DNA of 20,162 bases from Lachnospiraceae bacterium (GCA_029068665.1 JAIECC010000283.1:1-20162); one strand, 5' to 3'; shown: positions 8,124-15,722, counted from the first letter of the stretch. Notes: a model not told the origin generated them from the sequence alone. Translations and numbers: made by a program.

Positions 8124-8907
8124 TTTGTATAAGTCCGGCTTTATTGCCTTTTCAGAGCAGAGTACTTTAGTCATTGATGCCAATAAGAACCGGGTAATCC
8201 GGCAGTTGGAGGAGCAGGCAAAAGCGAGACAGGAAGCAGAAGCCGGTTTGGAAGATGCAGAGGATTCCTTTCAATCCTTTGAAATTGAAAATATTGATAT
8301 GATAAATGTCCGGGAACAGGCAGATGCCATTTTTGAGGATGCCAGAGTAGCAGCAGAGAAAATCATTGAAGAGGCACGGGCACAGGCTTTGATCTTAAAG
8401 GAAGAGGCCAAGCAGAGCGGCATGGAGGAAGGCTATCGCAAGGGCTTTGAGGAAGCTAAGGCCCAGATGAATGCCCAGGAAGAGGAATTGCAGAATCGCT
8501 ATGAAAGTATCCGTCAGCAGCTGGAGGAAGACTATGAGAAACAGCTTCAGGAGGCAGAACCCAAGCTGGTAAATGTGGTCTGTCGTCTGCTTCACAAGCT
8601 GACAGGTGTTATGGTATCCGATCAGCAGGAGGTACTGGTGCATATCATTGATAATGCCATGAAGGATATTGAAAGCAGTGGGAAAATATCCATTAAAGTA
8701 TCGGAAGAGGATTATGCAGATGTCTATAGTCATTTTGACTGGATTCGGCAGTTGGTGAACTCCAACGTGGAAGTTGAGTTAGTTTCGGATGCCAAGCTGG
8801 AAAAGCTGGAGTGTCTGATTGAAACGGAAAACGGTATCATTAACTGTGGACTAAATGAACAATTGGATCATTTAATTACTTCGTTGCAATTGCTTGCACA
8901 GGTATAG
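8116..8907 (+). CDS. fliH: Flagellar assembly protein FliH
   Basis: FliH is the peripheral stator of the export ATPase. It holds FliI and links it to the C ring. The product is 263 residues from TTG 8116. A long acidic, glutamine- and alanine-rich helical region at about residues 25-150 (RQLEEQAKARQEAEAGLEDAED; ARVAAEKIIEEARAQA) precedes the conserved C-terminal FliH/HrpE-type domain (LVNVVCRLLHKLTG; ESSGKISIKVSEEDY; GIINCGLNEQLDHLI). No ATG exists near the expected start. GTG 8095, GTG 8104 and TTG 8116 are the in-frame choices, and only the last has a strong ribosome binding site at a proper distance. It overlaps the end of fliG by eight bases. fliI starts eight bases after the stop. Confidence 0.9.
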   Translation: MSNLYKSGFIAFSEQSTLVIDANKNRVIRQLEEQAKARQEAEAGLEDAEDSFQSFEIENIDMINVREQADAIFEDARVAAEKIIEEARAQALILKEEAKQSGMEEGYRKGFEEAKAQMNAQEEELQNRYESIRQQLEEDYEKQLQEAEPKLVNVVCRLLHKLTGVMVSDQQEVLVHIIDNAMKDIESSGKISIKVSEEDYADVYSHFDWIRQLVNSNVEVELVSDAKLEKLECLIETENGIINCGLNEQLDHLITSLQLLAQV

Positions 8908-8915
8908 GAGACAGG

Positions 8916-10232
8916 ATGTTAAACATAGAAAAATACGAAGCCTTGTTGGATGAAACGTTTACAAAGGAGCTTGGTAAGGTCACAAAGCTGGTAGGTTTGA
9001 CCATCGAATCTGCCGGTCCATCTTCGAAACTTAACGATTTGTGTATTATTACTTCCAAGGATGGTAAACAGCAGGTTTCGGCAGAAGTGGTAGGATTTAA
9101 AGATAATAATATATTATTGATGCCTTTTGACTCCGTAGAGGGAATCGGGATTGGCTCTACCGTGGAAAATACCGGGAAGCCTTTTCAGGTGTATGTAGGT
9201 CCGGAATTGCTGGGTCAGGTCTTAGACGGACTGGGGCATCCCATGGATGGTACGCCTATGGTTCTGGCAAATACGTATCCGGTGGAATGTGAGCCCCCGG
9301 ACCCGATGAAACGGAAGTTGATTTCCGAGGCACTTCCTCTTGGAGTGAAAGCTATGGATGGTCTTCTTACCATTGGAAAAGGGCAGCGGATTGGTATATT
9401 TGCAGGCAGTGGTGTTGGAAAGAGTACGCTGCTGGGCATGTTTGCCAGAAATACCAAGGCAGATATTAATGTGATTGCTTTGATTGGAGAACGGGGAAGA
9501 GAGGTTGGTGAATTTATTGAACGGGACTTAGGTCCGGAAGGAATGCAGCGTTCCGTTCTGGTAGTAGCAACCTCAGATAAGCCGGCTTTGATTCGAAATA
9601 AAGCGGCAAAAACGGCAACGGCTATAGCGGAGTTTTTCCGGGATCAGGGAAAGGATGTACTGTTGATGATGGATTCCCTGACTCGTTTTTCCATGGCACA
9701 GCGGGAAATAGGTCTGGCATCCGGAGAACCGCCGGTTACCAGAGGGTATCCGCCCAGTGTATATTCAGAAATGCCAAAACTATTAGAACGTGCCGGAAAT
9801 ACAGAGAAGGGCTCTATTACCGGCTTATATACCGTTTTGGTAGATGGTGATGACTTTAACGAACCGATTTCCGATACAGCAAGAGGTATTCTGGATGGAC
9901 ACGTTATGCTGTCCCGAAAGCTGGGACATAAAAATCACTATCCTGCCATCGATGTATTGCAAAGCATATCCAGATGTATGAGTCAGATTGCAGATAAGGA
10001 GCATAAACAGGCAGCTTCCCGGTTGAAAACAGTGCTTGCAACCTATAATGAGGCAGAGGATTTGATTAATATTGGCGCTTACCGGCCCGGGTCAAATTCG
10101 GAAATTGATTATGCAATTTCTAAGATTCAGACGATTAATGAGTTTTTAATGCAGGATGTGGACAGTAAATATCTGTTCGAGGATGAAATACAGTTATTAG
10201 AAGGAATATTTGAAGAATCCGAACAGAGCTAG
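8916..10232 (+). CDS. fliI: Flagellum-specific ATP synthase FliI (export ATPase)
   Basis: FliI is a cytoplasmic hexameric ATPase, related to F1-beta, that energises and unfolds substrates for flagellar type III export. The product is 438 residues, the standard length. Walker A is AGSGVGKST at about 163-171 with K169. Walker B ends at D253 in DVLLMMDSLTR. Family blocks GERGREVGEF and SGEPPVTRGYPPSVYSEMPKLLERAG are intact. A ribosome binding site AGGAGA lies just upstream, overlapping the fliH stop. fliJ follows after 14 bases. With fliH and fliJ it makes the soluble export complex. Confidence 0.98.
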   Translation: MLNIEKYEALLDETFTKELGKVTKLVGLTIESAGPSSKLNDLCIITSKDGKQQVSAEVVGFKDNNILLMPFDSVEGIGIGSTVENTGKPFQVYVGPELLGQVLDGLGHPMDGTPMVLANTYPVECEPPDPMKRKLISEALPLGVKAMDGLLTIGKGQRIGIFAGSGVGKSTLLGMFARNTKADINVIALIGERGREVGEFIERDLGPEGMQRSVLVVATSDKPALIRNKAAKTATAIAEFFRDQGKDVLLMMDSLTRFSMAQREIGLASGEPPVTRGYPPSVYSEMPKLLERAGNTEKGSITGLYTVLVDGDDFNEPISDTARGILDGHVMLSRKLGHKNHYPAIDVLQSISRCMSQIADKEHKQAASRLKTVLATYNEAEDLINIGAYRPGSNSEIDYAISKIQTINEFLMQDVDSKYLFEDEIQLLEGIFEESEQS

Positions 10233-10246
10233 AAAAGAGTGATTGG

Positions 10247-10699
10247 ATGGCAAAGTTTTTTTATCGCATGCAGAATATACTGAATATCAAGTATAAGCTG
10301 GAGGAACAGGCAAAACAGGAGTTTTCCAATGCTCAGTATCGATACCGGCAGGAGGAAGAACGGCTGGAGCGGTTAAAGCAGCGAAAGCGGGACTATACGG
10401 AGGAGATGCGGGGGCATGCGAAGGAACGGCTGAATGTGATGGAACTGGAGCGGTGCAATGATGCCATTGCTCTTTTGGATATGCGGATTCGTGAGCAGAA
10501 AGAAGTGGTGTTTCGTGCCATGACGGAAATGGACCAGGCCAGAGCAAAGCTGAACCAGTCCATACAAGAGCGGAAGACCCATGAAAAGCTGAAGGAGCAT
10601 CAGTTTGAAAGCTTTTTACAGGAATTAAATGCAGAAGAAATGAAGGAAATCGATGAATTGGTAAGCTATCAGCATAATACATCGGAGGAAGGAGCATAA
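10247..10699 (+). CDS. fliJ: Flagellar export protein FliJ
   Basis: FliJ is the central stalk of the FliI hexamer and a chaperone escort. The product is 150 residues, almost entirely predicted long helices rich in E, K, R and Q (KLEEQAKQEFSNAQYRYRQ; EERLERLKQRKRDYTEEM; EQKEVVFRAMTEMDQARAK), which is the antiparallel coiled coil expected for FliJ. Sequence conservation is low in this family, so the call rests mainly on the coiled coil, length and position directly after fliI. The next gene starts three bases after the stop and its ribosome binding site lies inside the fliJ end. Confidence 0.92.
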   Translation: MAKFFYRMQNILNIKYKLEEQAKQEFSNAQYRYRQEEERLERLKQRKRDYTEEMRGHAKERLNVMELERCNDAIALLDMRIREQKEVVFRAMTEMDQARAKLNQSIQERKTHEKLKEHQFESFLQELNAEEMKEIDELVSYQHNTSEEGA

Positions 10700-10702
10700 A
10701 CC

Positions 10703-11428
10703 ATGGCAAAGGACAAGGAAGAAAAGGCAGGCAGTAAATTACTTTCGGTTGTTATTATTTTTCTGATTGTAATTATATGGCTGGCAGCCATGATTATTCT
10801 GATAAAGTTAGATGTAGGTCATTTTGGAAGTCAGGTGCTGCGGCCGGTGTTAAAAGATGTACCGGTCGTTAGTTTGATTTTACCGCCTGCTTCAGATGAT
10901 GAGGTATTGACAGAAACCGATCTGCCTTATCGTACATTGGCTGAGGCATTGACCCGGATTGAGGAATTGAATGCACAGAATGCAGCCAACGAGGCATTGA
11001 TTCAGGATCTGCAGGAGCAGGTACAGGAAAAAAATAATGAAATTGCCCGTTTAGAGGTCTTTGAGTCGGATCAGGAGGCATTTAGACAGTTAAAAGATGA
11101 ATTTTATAACGAAGTGGTCTATGGAAATTCGGCACCAGATGCCGATACATATAGAAGGTGGTATGAATCCATTGATCCGGAAGCAGCAGAAGAGATTTAC
11201 CGTCAGGTGATTGCAAGCGATGCGGATAGTGCTGATTTGAAAGAAATTGCAAATGCTTATGCGGAAATGGATGCAAAGTCAGCGGCAGAAATTCTTCAGA
11301 CCATGCCTGGAGATTTGGATACCGTTGCAAAAATTCTGAATAACATGTCTTCTTCGGATAAAGCAGAGATTTTACAAGAAATGGATCCGGGCTTTGCGGC
11401 AAATATTACGAAAAAGCTAATGCCGTAG
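10703..11428 (+). CDS. MotE/YlxF-like flagellar membrane protein with MgtE N-terminal-type domain
   Basis: The product is 241 residues. It has a charged N-terminus, one membrane segment at about 13-35 (LLSVVIIFLIVIIWLAAMII), a coiled-coil stretch at about 78-125 (RIEELNAQNAANEALIQDLQ and following), and a C-terminal helical domain at about 140-241 that resembles the MgtE intracellular N domain (IDPEAAEEIYRQVI; MDAKSAAEILQTMPGDLDTV; MSSSDKAEILQEMDP). It lies between fliJ and fliK, the place of ylxF in Bacillus subtilis. MotE of Sinorhizobium is a chaperone of the motility protein MotC; whether this protein does the same is unknown. It is not a magnesium transporter, since the transporter domain is missing. 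GGAGGAAGGAG precedes the ATG. Confidence 0.85.
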   Translation: MAKDKEEKAGSKLLSVVIIFLIVIIWLAAMIILIKLDVGHFGSQVLRPVLKDVPVVSLILPPASDDEVLTETDLPYRTLAEALTRIEELNAQNAANEALIQDLQEQVQEKNNEIARLEVFESDQEAFRQLKDEFYNEVVYGNSAPDADTYRRWYESIDPEAAEEIYRQVIASDADSADLKEIANAYAEMDAKSAAEILQTMPGDLDTVAKILNNMSSSDKAEILQEMDPGFAANITKKLMP

Positions 11429-11480
11429 GAAAGACAGAACCACTGTTTCCTTATGTTACCAATATGCATTGCATATTTGG
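11427..11480. repeat. two tandem imperfect hairpins before fliK
   Basis: The 86-bp gap holds two neighbouring inverted repeats. The first pairs AGGAAAGACAG (11427-11437) with CTGTTTCCT (11443-11451), with one bulged G and a five-base loop. The second pairs CCAATATGC (11459-11467) with GCATATTTGG (11471-11480), with one extra T and a three-base loop. Neither is followed by a T tract, so they do not look like terminators. They might be RNA-processing or stability elements, or a protein-binding site. Confidence 0.5.
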
Positions 11481-11497
11481 ATAAATAAAATGAAAGA

Positions 11498-11504
11498 AAG
11501 GAGG
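11498..11504 (+). promoter_or_regulatory. Shine-Dalgarno that sets the fliK TTG start
   Basis: AAGGAGG is ten bases before TTG 11515. An ATG at 11507 is only two bases away and opens a four-codon frame (M-T-H-C, stop at 11519-11521), so it is not the fliK start. The short frame overlaps the TTG start region. Confidence 0.6.
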
Positions 11505-11514
11505 AAATGACGCA

Positions 11515-12927
11515 TTGTTGACAGAAAAGACAAATTTAATGAATCTTGTCACTACCGTTCAGAATGGCAGGGCGGCAGGGAAAAAAGAACCGGGTTTGAC
11601 GGAAACCTTTCAGTCCTATGTTGCTCAGGGCAGTCAGCAGCTGAATCAGCAGGGCAGAACTACAGAACTGCCGGTAAAGCAGGAGAGCAAAGTGGCAGAC
11701 GGCTATCATCAGGATGCCTATGAGAAAGGTAAGCTTCATGCAGATGCCTACGGGGCAAAGGTAGAACAGACTGTTACAGGTGATGATGCGATTCAGTCGG
11801 AGGCAGACACTTCTGATTTAGAAGGCGGCTTAACGAAGGAAGAACTGGAAACCTTAGAAAGTGATATCCGGGATGTTCTGAAGAAAGAACTGGATATGGA
11901 CGATGAGGAACTGAATGAATGGCTGGCTGTGATGAATCTGAATGTATTTCAATTGCTGGAGCCGGACACTTTACAGGAATTCCTGTTGACGGTTACGGAA
12001 ACGGAACCGGTGGATTTGCTGACGAACAGTGATCTGATTGACACATTCCAACAGATACAGGGTGACATGGAGCAGCTTCGGACAACATTGGACGAAAAAG
12101 AAGTAGATTTGACATCTGTTTTGGAACAGAACGTGCAGAGACCGGAAACCGGTACTGAGAAAGCAGTTCCGCAAGAGACCAAGATGCTGTCAGAGGAGCC
12201 TGTTTTAGAGGCAGAATCAGAAGAACTTTCATCTGCCCAGCCGGAACGCAGCAAAGCGGCTTCGGAAGGAGAACCAAAGAATCAGTTCACAGTACAGGAA
12301 GAAAATACGGGAATTGAAGTTTCTGTAAAGGTAGACCGTTCTAAAGAGAAAGATACGGATGCCCATTCCGGTCAGTCGGAGCAGACCCAGCAGGGAATCG
12401 CCGGTGAGATTGTGAATCAGTTATCCCAGGCAGTAAATGAACTGGAAGATGTTCCAAAAGCATTTAGCAGTGAGATTCAGCAGGCAGATGTGATTCGGCA
12501 GGTCATTGAGCAGATCAAGGTATTCAGCGGCAGTGATGTGAGCCGAATGGAAGTACAACTGTATCCGCAGCATTTAGGAAAACTTCAGATTCAGATTATG
12601 ATGAAGAATGGAAGTATGACAGCACATATCACTACAGAGACGGAAATGGCAAAGGCGGCCATTGAAAATCAGCTCCATCAGTTGAAGGAAACCTTCCGGG
12701 AGCAGAGCATGAAAGTAGATGCCGTTGAGGTTAGTGTAGCGACTTCGAATTTCCAGAGAGAGCAGGAAAGACAGGATTCTGCCGGTGAGCAGAAAGGAAG
12801 CCGTTCCGGAAGAAGCCGGTTACGAATGAATGAGTTCGGAATGCCGGAAGAGGAATTGACAGAAGAAGAACAAATTGCGGCTGAGCGGTTGGAAGCACAG
12901 GGCGCAAGTGTAGAGTTTACCGCATAG
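11515..12927 (+). CDS. fliK: Flagellar hook-length control protein FliK
   Basis: FliK is exported during hook growth and switches the export gate from hook to filament substrates at the right hook length. The product is 470 residues. The long N-terminal two thirds is low complexity and acidic, rich in E, Q, T and S, as usual for this fast-evolving ruler part. The C-terminal Flg_hook domain is at about 335-420, with the pattern MEVQLYPQHLGKLQIQIMMK at 345-364, then ITTETEMAKAAIENQLHQLK. A basic serine/arginine patch (GSRSGRSRLR) follows near the end. The start is TTG 11515 (a second TTG follows directly at 11518); no in-frame ATG gives a better start. flgD lies 36 bases downstream. Confidence 0.92.
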   Translation: MLTEKTNLMNLVTTVQNGRAAGKKEPGLTETFQSYVAQGSQQLNQQGRTTELPVKQESKVADGYHQDAYEKGKLHADAYGAKVEQTVTGDDAIQSEADTSDLEGGLTKEELETLESDIRDVLKKELDMDDEELNEWLAVMNLNVFQLLEPDTLQEFLLTVTETEPVDLLTNSDLIDTFQQIQGDMEQLRTTLDEKEVDLTSVLEQNVQRPETGTEKAVPQETKMLSEEPVLEAESEELSSAQPERSKAASEGEPKNQFTVQEENTGIEVSVKVDRSKEKDTDAHSGQSEQTQQGIAGEIVNQLSQAVNELEDVPKAFSSEIQQADVIRQVIEQIKVFSGSDVSRMEVQLYPQHLGKLQIQIMMKNGSMTAHITTETEMAKAAIENQLHQLKETFREQSMKVDAVEVSVATSNFQREQERQDSAGEQKGSRSGRSRLRMNEFGMPEEELTEEEQIAAERLEAQGASVEFTA

Positions 12928-12963
12928 AATAAAAGCGGTGGATCATGGAAAGGAGGAAAAAAT

Positions 12964-13461
12964 ATGGCAGTAAATGGAATTGATACATCAGCAGCAAGTG
13001 CAATTGCCAGTAAAAACAAGCAGACCGGAAACAATACGTTAGATAAGGATGCATTCCTGAAGTTGTTGGTAACCCAGATGCAGTATCAGGACCCGTTGGA
13101 GCCGACGGATAATACGGAATGGATGTCACAAATGGCACAGTTCTCACAGATGGAGGCAATGAACAACTTAAATACCGCATTTGAAAATACTCAGGCATTA
13201 GGTTTGGTTGGACAATATGTTCTGTTGAACACCACAGACAGTTCAGGTGCCCAGAAGCAGATAGGCGGTCTGGTACAGTATGTTACCATCAGTAATGGTC
13301 AGGCATTGCTTCGCGTCAACGATGAGTATTATTCTGCGGATAGTCTTGATTCGGTTGTAGACATACAATATCTTGAGTGGATAAACAGTCAGATTGAAGC
13401 AGGCAAAACAGAAGGTGAAGGCAATAATGGTGGTGAAGGCGGCAACGGTGGCGAAGCGTAA
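12964..13461 (+). CDS. flgD: Basal-body rod modification / hook capping protein FlgD
   Basis: FlgD caps the growing hook and guides FlgE subunits into place. The product is 165 residues, in the short Firmicutes range (E. coli FlgD is 231). The strongly conserved capping core is at about 27-70, with DAFLKLLVTQMQYQDPLEP followed by TEWMSQMAQFSQMEAMNNL. A short domain with YVTISNGQALLRVND follows. The last 16 residues are almost all Gly, Glu and Asn (GEGNNGGEGGNGGEA), which is not part of the family core. A strong ribosome binding site AAAGGAGG precedes the ATG. Confidence 0.95.
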   Translation: MAVNGIDTSAASAIASKNKQTGNNTLDKDAFLKLLVTQMQYQDPLEPTDNTEWMSQMAQFSQMEAMNNLNTAFENTQALGLVGQYVLLNTTDSSGAQKQIGGLVQYVTISNGQALLRVNDEYYSADSLDSVVDIQYLEWINSQIEAGKTEGEGNNGGEGGNGGEA

Positions 13462-13506
13462 CCGGAGCAGGGCATGAGAAGCCTCAGTTGAAAGGAAGTG
13501 AGTGGA

Positions 13507-13926
13507 ATGAACCGGATTGGAAATCAGACCTATTCCATGGAACAACTGGCAGGCGAGTATCTAAAGCAGAAAAAGACACCGGTGACAGCAGGAGCAGTAC
13601 CCGAAACTGGTTCCTTTCAGCAGGTGCTGAAGGTAAAACGGGAGAGTCTGGAAGAAACACTGCAAACTACCGGGGAAGTGCTATTTTCCAAACATGCCAA
13701 TGAACGGTTGAGCAGTCGGAACATTCACTTGACGGATGCACAGATGCAGCGCCTGAATCATGGAGTAGAGCAGGCAAGAGATAAAAAGATTAATGAATCG
13801 CTGGTTATGCTGGATGGTCTGGCATTTATCGTAAATGTCAGCAACAATACTGTTATTACCGCCTTGGATCAGGGTGGAGAAACCAGTCACGTGTTTACTA
13901 ATATTGATGGAGCTGTAATTATATAA
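13507..13926 (+). CDS. Flagellar operon protein of unknown function (TIGR02530 type)
   Basis: The product is 139 residues. A variable N-terminus is followed by a conserved C-terminal domain: FSKHANERLSSRNI at residues 60-73, a basic helix with EQARDKKINESLVMLDGLAF, then VSNNTVITALDQ and VFTNIDGAVII at the very end. This pattern belongs to the small flagellar operon protein family that lies between flgD and flgE in many Clostridia and Bacilli. Its function is not established to my knowledge. GTG 13498 is in frame but touches AAAGGA (13491-13496), so ATG 13507, ten bases after it, is chosen. The position between hook cap and hook suggests a role in hook assembly; this is inference only. Confidence 0.85.
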   Translation: MNRIGNQTYSMEQLAGEYLKQKKTPVTAGAVPETGSFQQVLKVKRESLEETLQTTGEVLFSKHANERLSSRNIHLTDAQMQRLNHGVEQARDKKINESLVMLDGLAFIVNVSNNTVITALDQGGETSHVFTNIDGAVII

Positions 13927-14005
13927 GCTGGACCGAAAGGAAGCTTGGAATTCTGGAATGAAGGAAGGAATTCGTTACAGAGGACAATTAAGGAGGTCAT
14001 GAATT

Positions 14006-15313
14006 ATGATGAGATCATTGTATTCTGGCGTAGCAGGGTTAAAGACCCATCAGGTCAGAATGGACGTTATCGGTAATAATATTGCCAACGTAAATACAGT
14101 TGGATTTAAAAGCAGCAATGTGTTATTTCAGGATGTACTGTATCAGACAAGTCAGCGCTCTACCGGCTCGAACATAGGCAACGGTGTAGGTGGTGTGAAT
14201 GCGAAGCAGGTAGGTCTTGGTACTACAACGGCAACCATTACCAAGGAACTGGCTGGTACCGGTTCTGCAGAAACCACAGGAAATACTTATGATTTGATGC
14301 TGAATGGCGATTGCTTCTTTGTTGTCAGCCGGGGCGGTATCAATTATTATACAAAGGTCGGTGCTTTTAAGAAGGATGGTGCCGGTTATCTGGTAACCGG
14401 TAACGGTGAATTGGTTATGGGCTGGCAGGTAGATCCGGATAATCCGAATCAGATTCGGAAGGATATGGTTTCTGCCCTGCAGGTAGAGTCCGCAGCGAAT
14501 ATGTATTCTGAGCCGGAAGCAACCACACAGGTAACGGCATCCGGTAATATCGATAAGCAGAGCAACGATTTCAAGGATGGCGGCGCTCATGTTATGAATG
14601 TGACCATTTATGACAAAAAGGGCTATGCTTACAACGTGAAAATGAATATCACCCAGAATAATACGGCAGATAAGAATACCTATACAGTCAGTGTTGACAG
14701 TATTACGGATAGTAATAATGTGGCAATTGCTGCAGGCTATCAGCTGAGCGGTGATCAGCTGGTATTTGATGCGGACAGTGGTGAGTTTATCAGTATCGGT
14801 GGCGGTAAAGCTATTACACTTACCATTAATGATGATACCTTCTCTCCGATCAATATTGATTTCAGTACCTCTACCATGTATGCTACCCAGGGTAAGAATA
14901 CTCTGGCATTAGACAGAGGTTCCCTGAAGGGTCTGGGGCTCGGACGGAAAATGGGTACACTGGATGAGGTCAGCATTAATAATGATGGTAAGATTTATGG
15001 TGTATATAATAACGGAGAAGAGCGGCTGTTAGGACAGATTGCAGTTGCCAGATTTACCAATCCGGCAGGTCTGGAGGCAGTTGGTAACAATCTGTATCAA
15101 ACTACACAGAACTCCGGTGATTTCGATGGAATCGGCCAGGAGGTTACAGAAGGCGGCGGAAGTATGTCCCAGGGCGTAATCGAAATGTCCGATGTTGATT
15201 TGTCAAAGGAATTTACGGATATGATTATTACCCAGAGAGGTTTCCAGGCAAATTCCCGTACCATTACGGTTTCGGATACCATGCTGGAGGAACTGATCAA
15301 TCTGAAACGGTAA
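14006..15313 (+). CDS. flgE: Flagellar hook protein FlgE
   Basis: FlgE forms the curved hook joining rod to filament. The product is 435 residues, in the range of Firmicutes FlgE. The N-terminal axial signature is MMRSLYSGVAGLKTHQVRMD then VIGNNIANVNTVGFKSS (residues 1-37). The middle carries the hook D2-type domain (VMNVTIYDKKGYAYNVKMNI). The C-terminal block is GVIEMSDVDLSKEFTDMIIT then QRGFQANSRTITVSDTMLEE. AGGAGG at 13991-13996 is nine bases before ATG 14006. ATG 14009 follows directly and might also serve. An out-of-frame ATG at 13999 lies too close to the ribosome binding site. The 79-bp gap before the gene contains repeated GGAA units. A terminator-like hairpin follows the gene. Confidence 0.95.
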   Translation: MMRSLYSGVAGLKTHQVRMDVIGNNIANVNTVGFKSSNVLFQDVLYQTSQRSTGSNIGNGVGGVNAKQVGLGTTTATITKELAGTGSAETTGNTYDLMLNGDCFFVVSRGGINYYTKVGAFKKDGAGYLVTGNGELVMGWQVDPDNPNQIRKDMVSALQVESAANMYSEPEATTQVTASGNIDKQSNDFKDGGAHVMNVTIYDKKGYAYNVKMNITQNNTADKNTYTVSVDSITDSNNVAIAAGYQLSGDQLVFDADSGEFISIGGGKAITLTINDDTFSPINIDFSTSTMYATQGKNTLALDRGSLKGLGLGRKMGTLDEVSINNDGKIYGVYNNGEERLLGQIAVARFTNPAGLEAVGNNLYQTTQNSGDFDGIGQEVTEGGGSMSQGVIEMSDVDLSKEFTDMIITQRGFQANSRTITVSDTMLEELINLKR

Positions 15314-15356
15314 TCCGGCTGTTTCAGTGTGATTCATTAAGTAAATAGAGGCTGAG

Positions 15357-15401
15357 TGCACATAATGGAGCAGGAAATGTCCGGTTCCTTATGTGCATTT
15401 T
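15357..15401 (+). terminator. terminator-like hairpin after flgE
   Basis: TGCACATAA (15357-15365) and TTATGTGCA (15389-15397) form a perfect nine-bp stem, directly followed by TTTT (15398-15401). An inner GGAA/TTCC pair (15373-15376 and 15385-15388) extends the structure, with a bulge on the left. The T tract is short and the loop region is not compact, so it may be a partial terminator or attenuator. Confidence 0.5.
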
Positions 15402-15426
15402 GCGTGTTGGTTTGGGTTGTTACGGA

Positions 15427-15441
15427 AAATTTTTGAAAAAA
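15427..15441 (+). promoter_or_regulatory. CodY-box-like site before flbD
   Basis: AAATTTTTGAAAAAA matches 11 of 15 positions of the CodY consensus AATTTTCWGAAAATT. It lies in the 206-bp gap between flgE and flbD. The rest of this gap holds the terminator-like hairpin upstream and, downstream, AT-rich promoter-like hexamers (TATAAG at 15461-15466, TATTAT at 15476-15481) with no convincing -35. The match could be chance in AT-rich DNA. Confidence 0.25.
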
Positions 15442-15519
15442 ACAAAAAACTATGGCGAATTATAAGATTTTGTAGTATTATGTTATACATGTGAATAATG
15501 TGATGGAGGGAAGGCTGAT

Positions 15520-15717
15520 ATGATTGAATTAACCAGATACAATGATAGCAAGTTTTCATTAAATGCTGAGATAATTGAAATGGTGGAAGATACGCCGGAT
15601 ACCGTCATTACATTGACAACGGGGAAGAAAATAATTGTGAAAGAGAGTAGACAGGAGGTGTCTGATTTGGTAAAATTATACAGACATCAGGTTATATCCG
15701 GTCAATTCCTGGAATAA
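15520..15717 (+). CDS. flbD: FlbD/SwrD family flagellar protein
   Basis: The product is 65 residues and nearly identical in layout to short FlbD-family proteins: an N-terminal MIELTRYNDSKFSLNAEIIE segment, VEDTPDTVITLTTGKKIIVK, then VSDLVKLYRHQV. In Bacillus subtilis the homologue SwrD raises flagellar torque or stator function. It is not the response-regulator FlbD of Caulobacter, which shares only the name. A ribosome binding site (GGAGGGAAGG) precedes the ATG at a normal distance. It is the first gene after the terminator-like hairpin, and motA follows 17 bases after its stop, consistent with a stator-related role. Confidence 0.92.
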   Translation: MIELTRYNDSKFSLNAEIIEMVEDTPDTVITLTTGKKIIVKESRQEVSDLVKLYRHQVISGQFLE

Positions 15718-15722
15718 AGTGA

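Noticed and set aside
10287..10709. A 140-residue minus-strand frame opposite fliJ.
   Set aside because: It is rich in Pro, Ser and His, has no family pattern, and lies antisense to a well-placed coiled-coil gene; it is a shadow of codon bias.
11456..11491. A sigma-A promoter for fliK from TTGCAT or TTACCA with TAAAAT.
   Set aside because: Spacings are 11 and 24 bases, outside the workable range.
11949..13198. Several overlapping minus-strand frames opposite fliK and the start of flgD.
   Set aside because: They overlap each other in different frames, have Ser/Cys/Leu-rich low-complexity composition and no upstream signals; fliK and flgD on the plus strand are well supported.
15365..15436. 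A 23-codon frame (MEQEMSGSLCAFCVLVWVVT...) between flgE and flbD.
   Set aside because: There is no ribosome binding site, and it lies over the terminator-like hairpin; there is no other evidence of coding.
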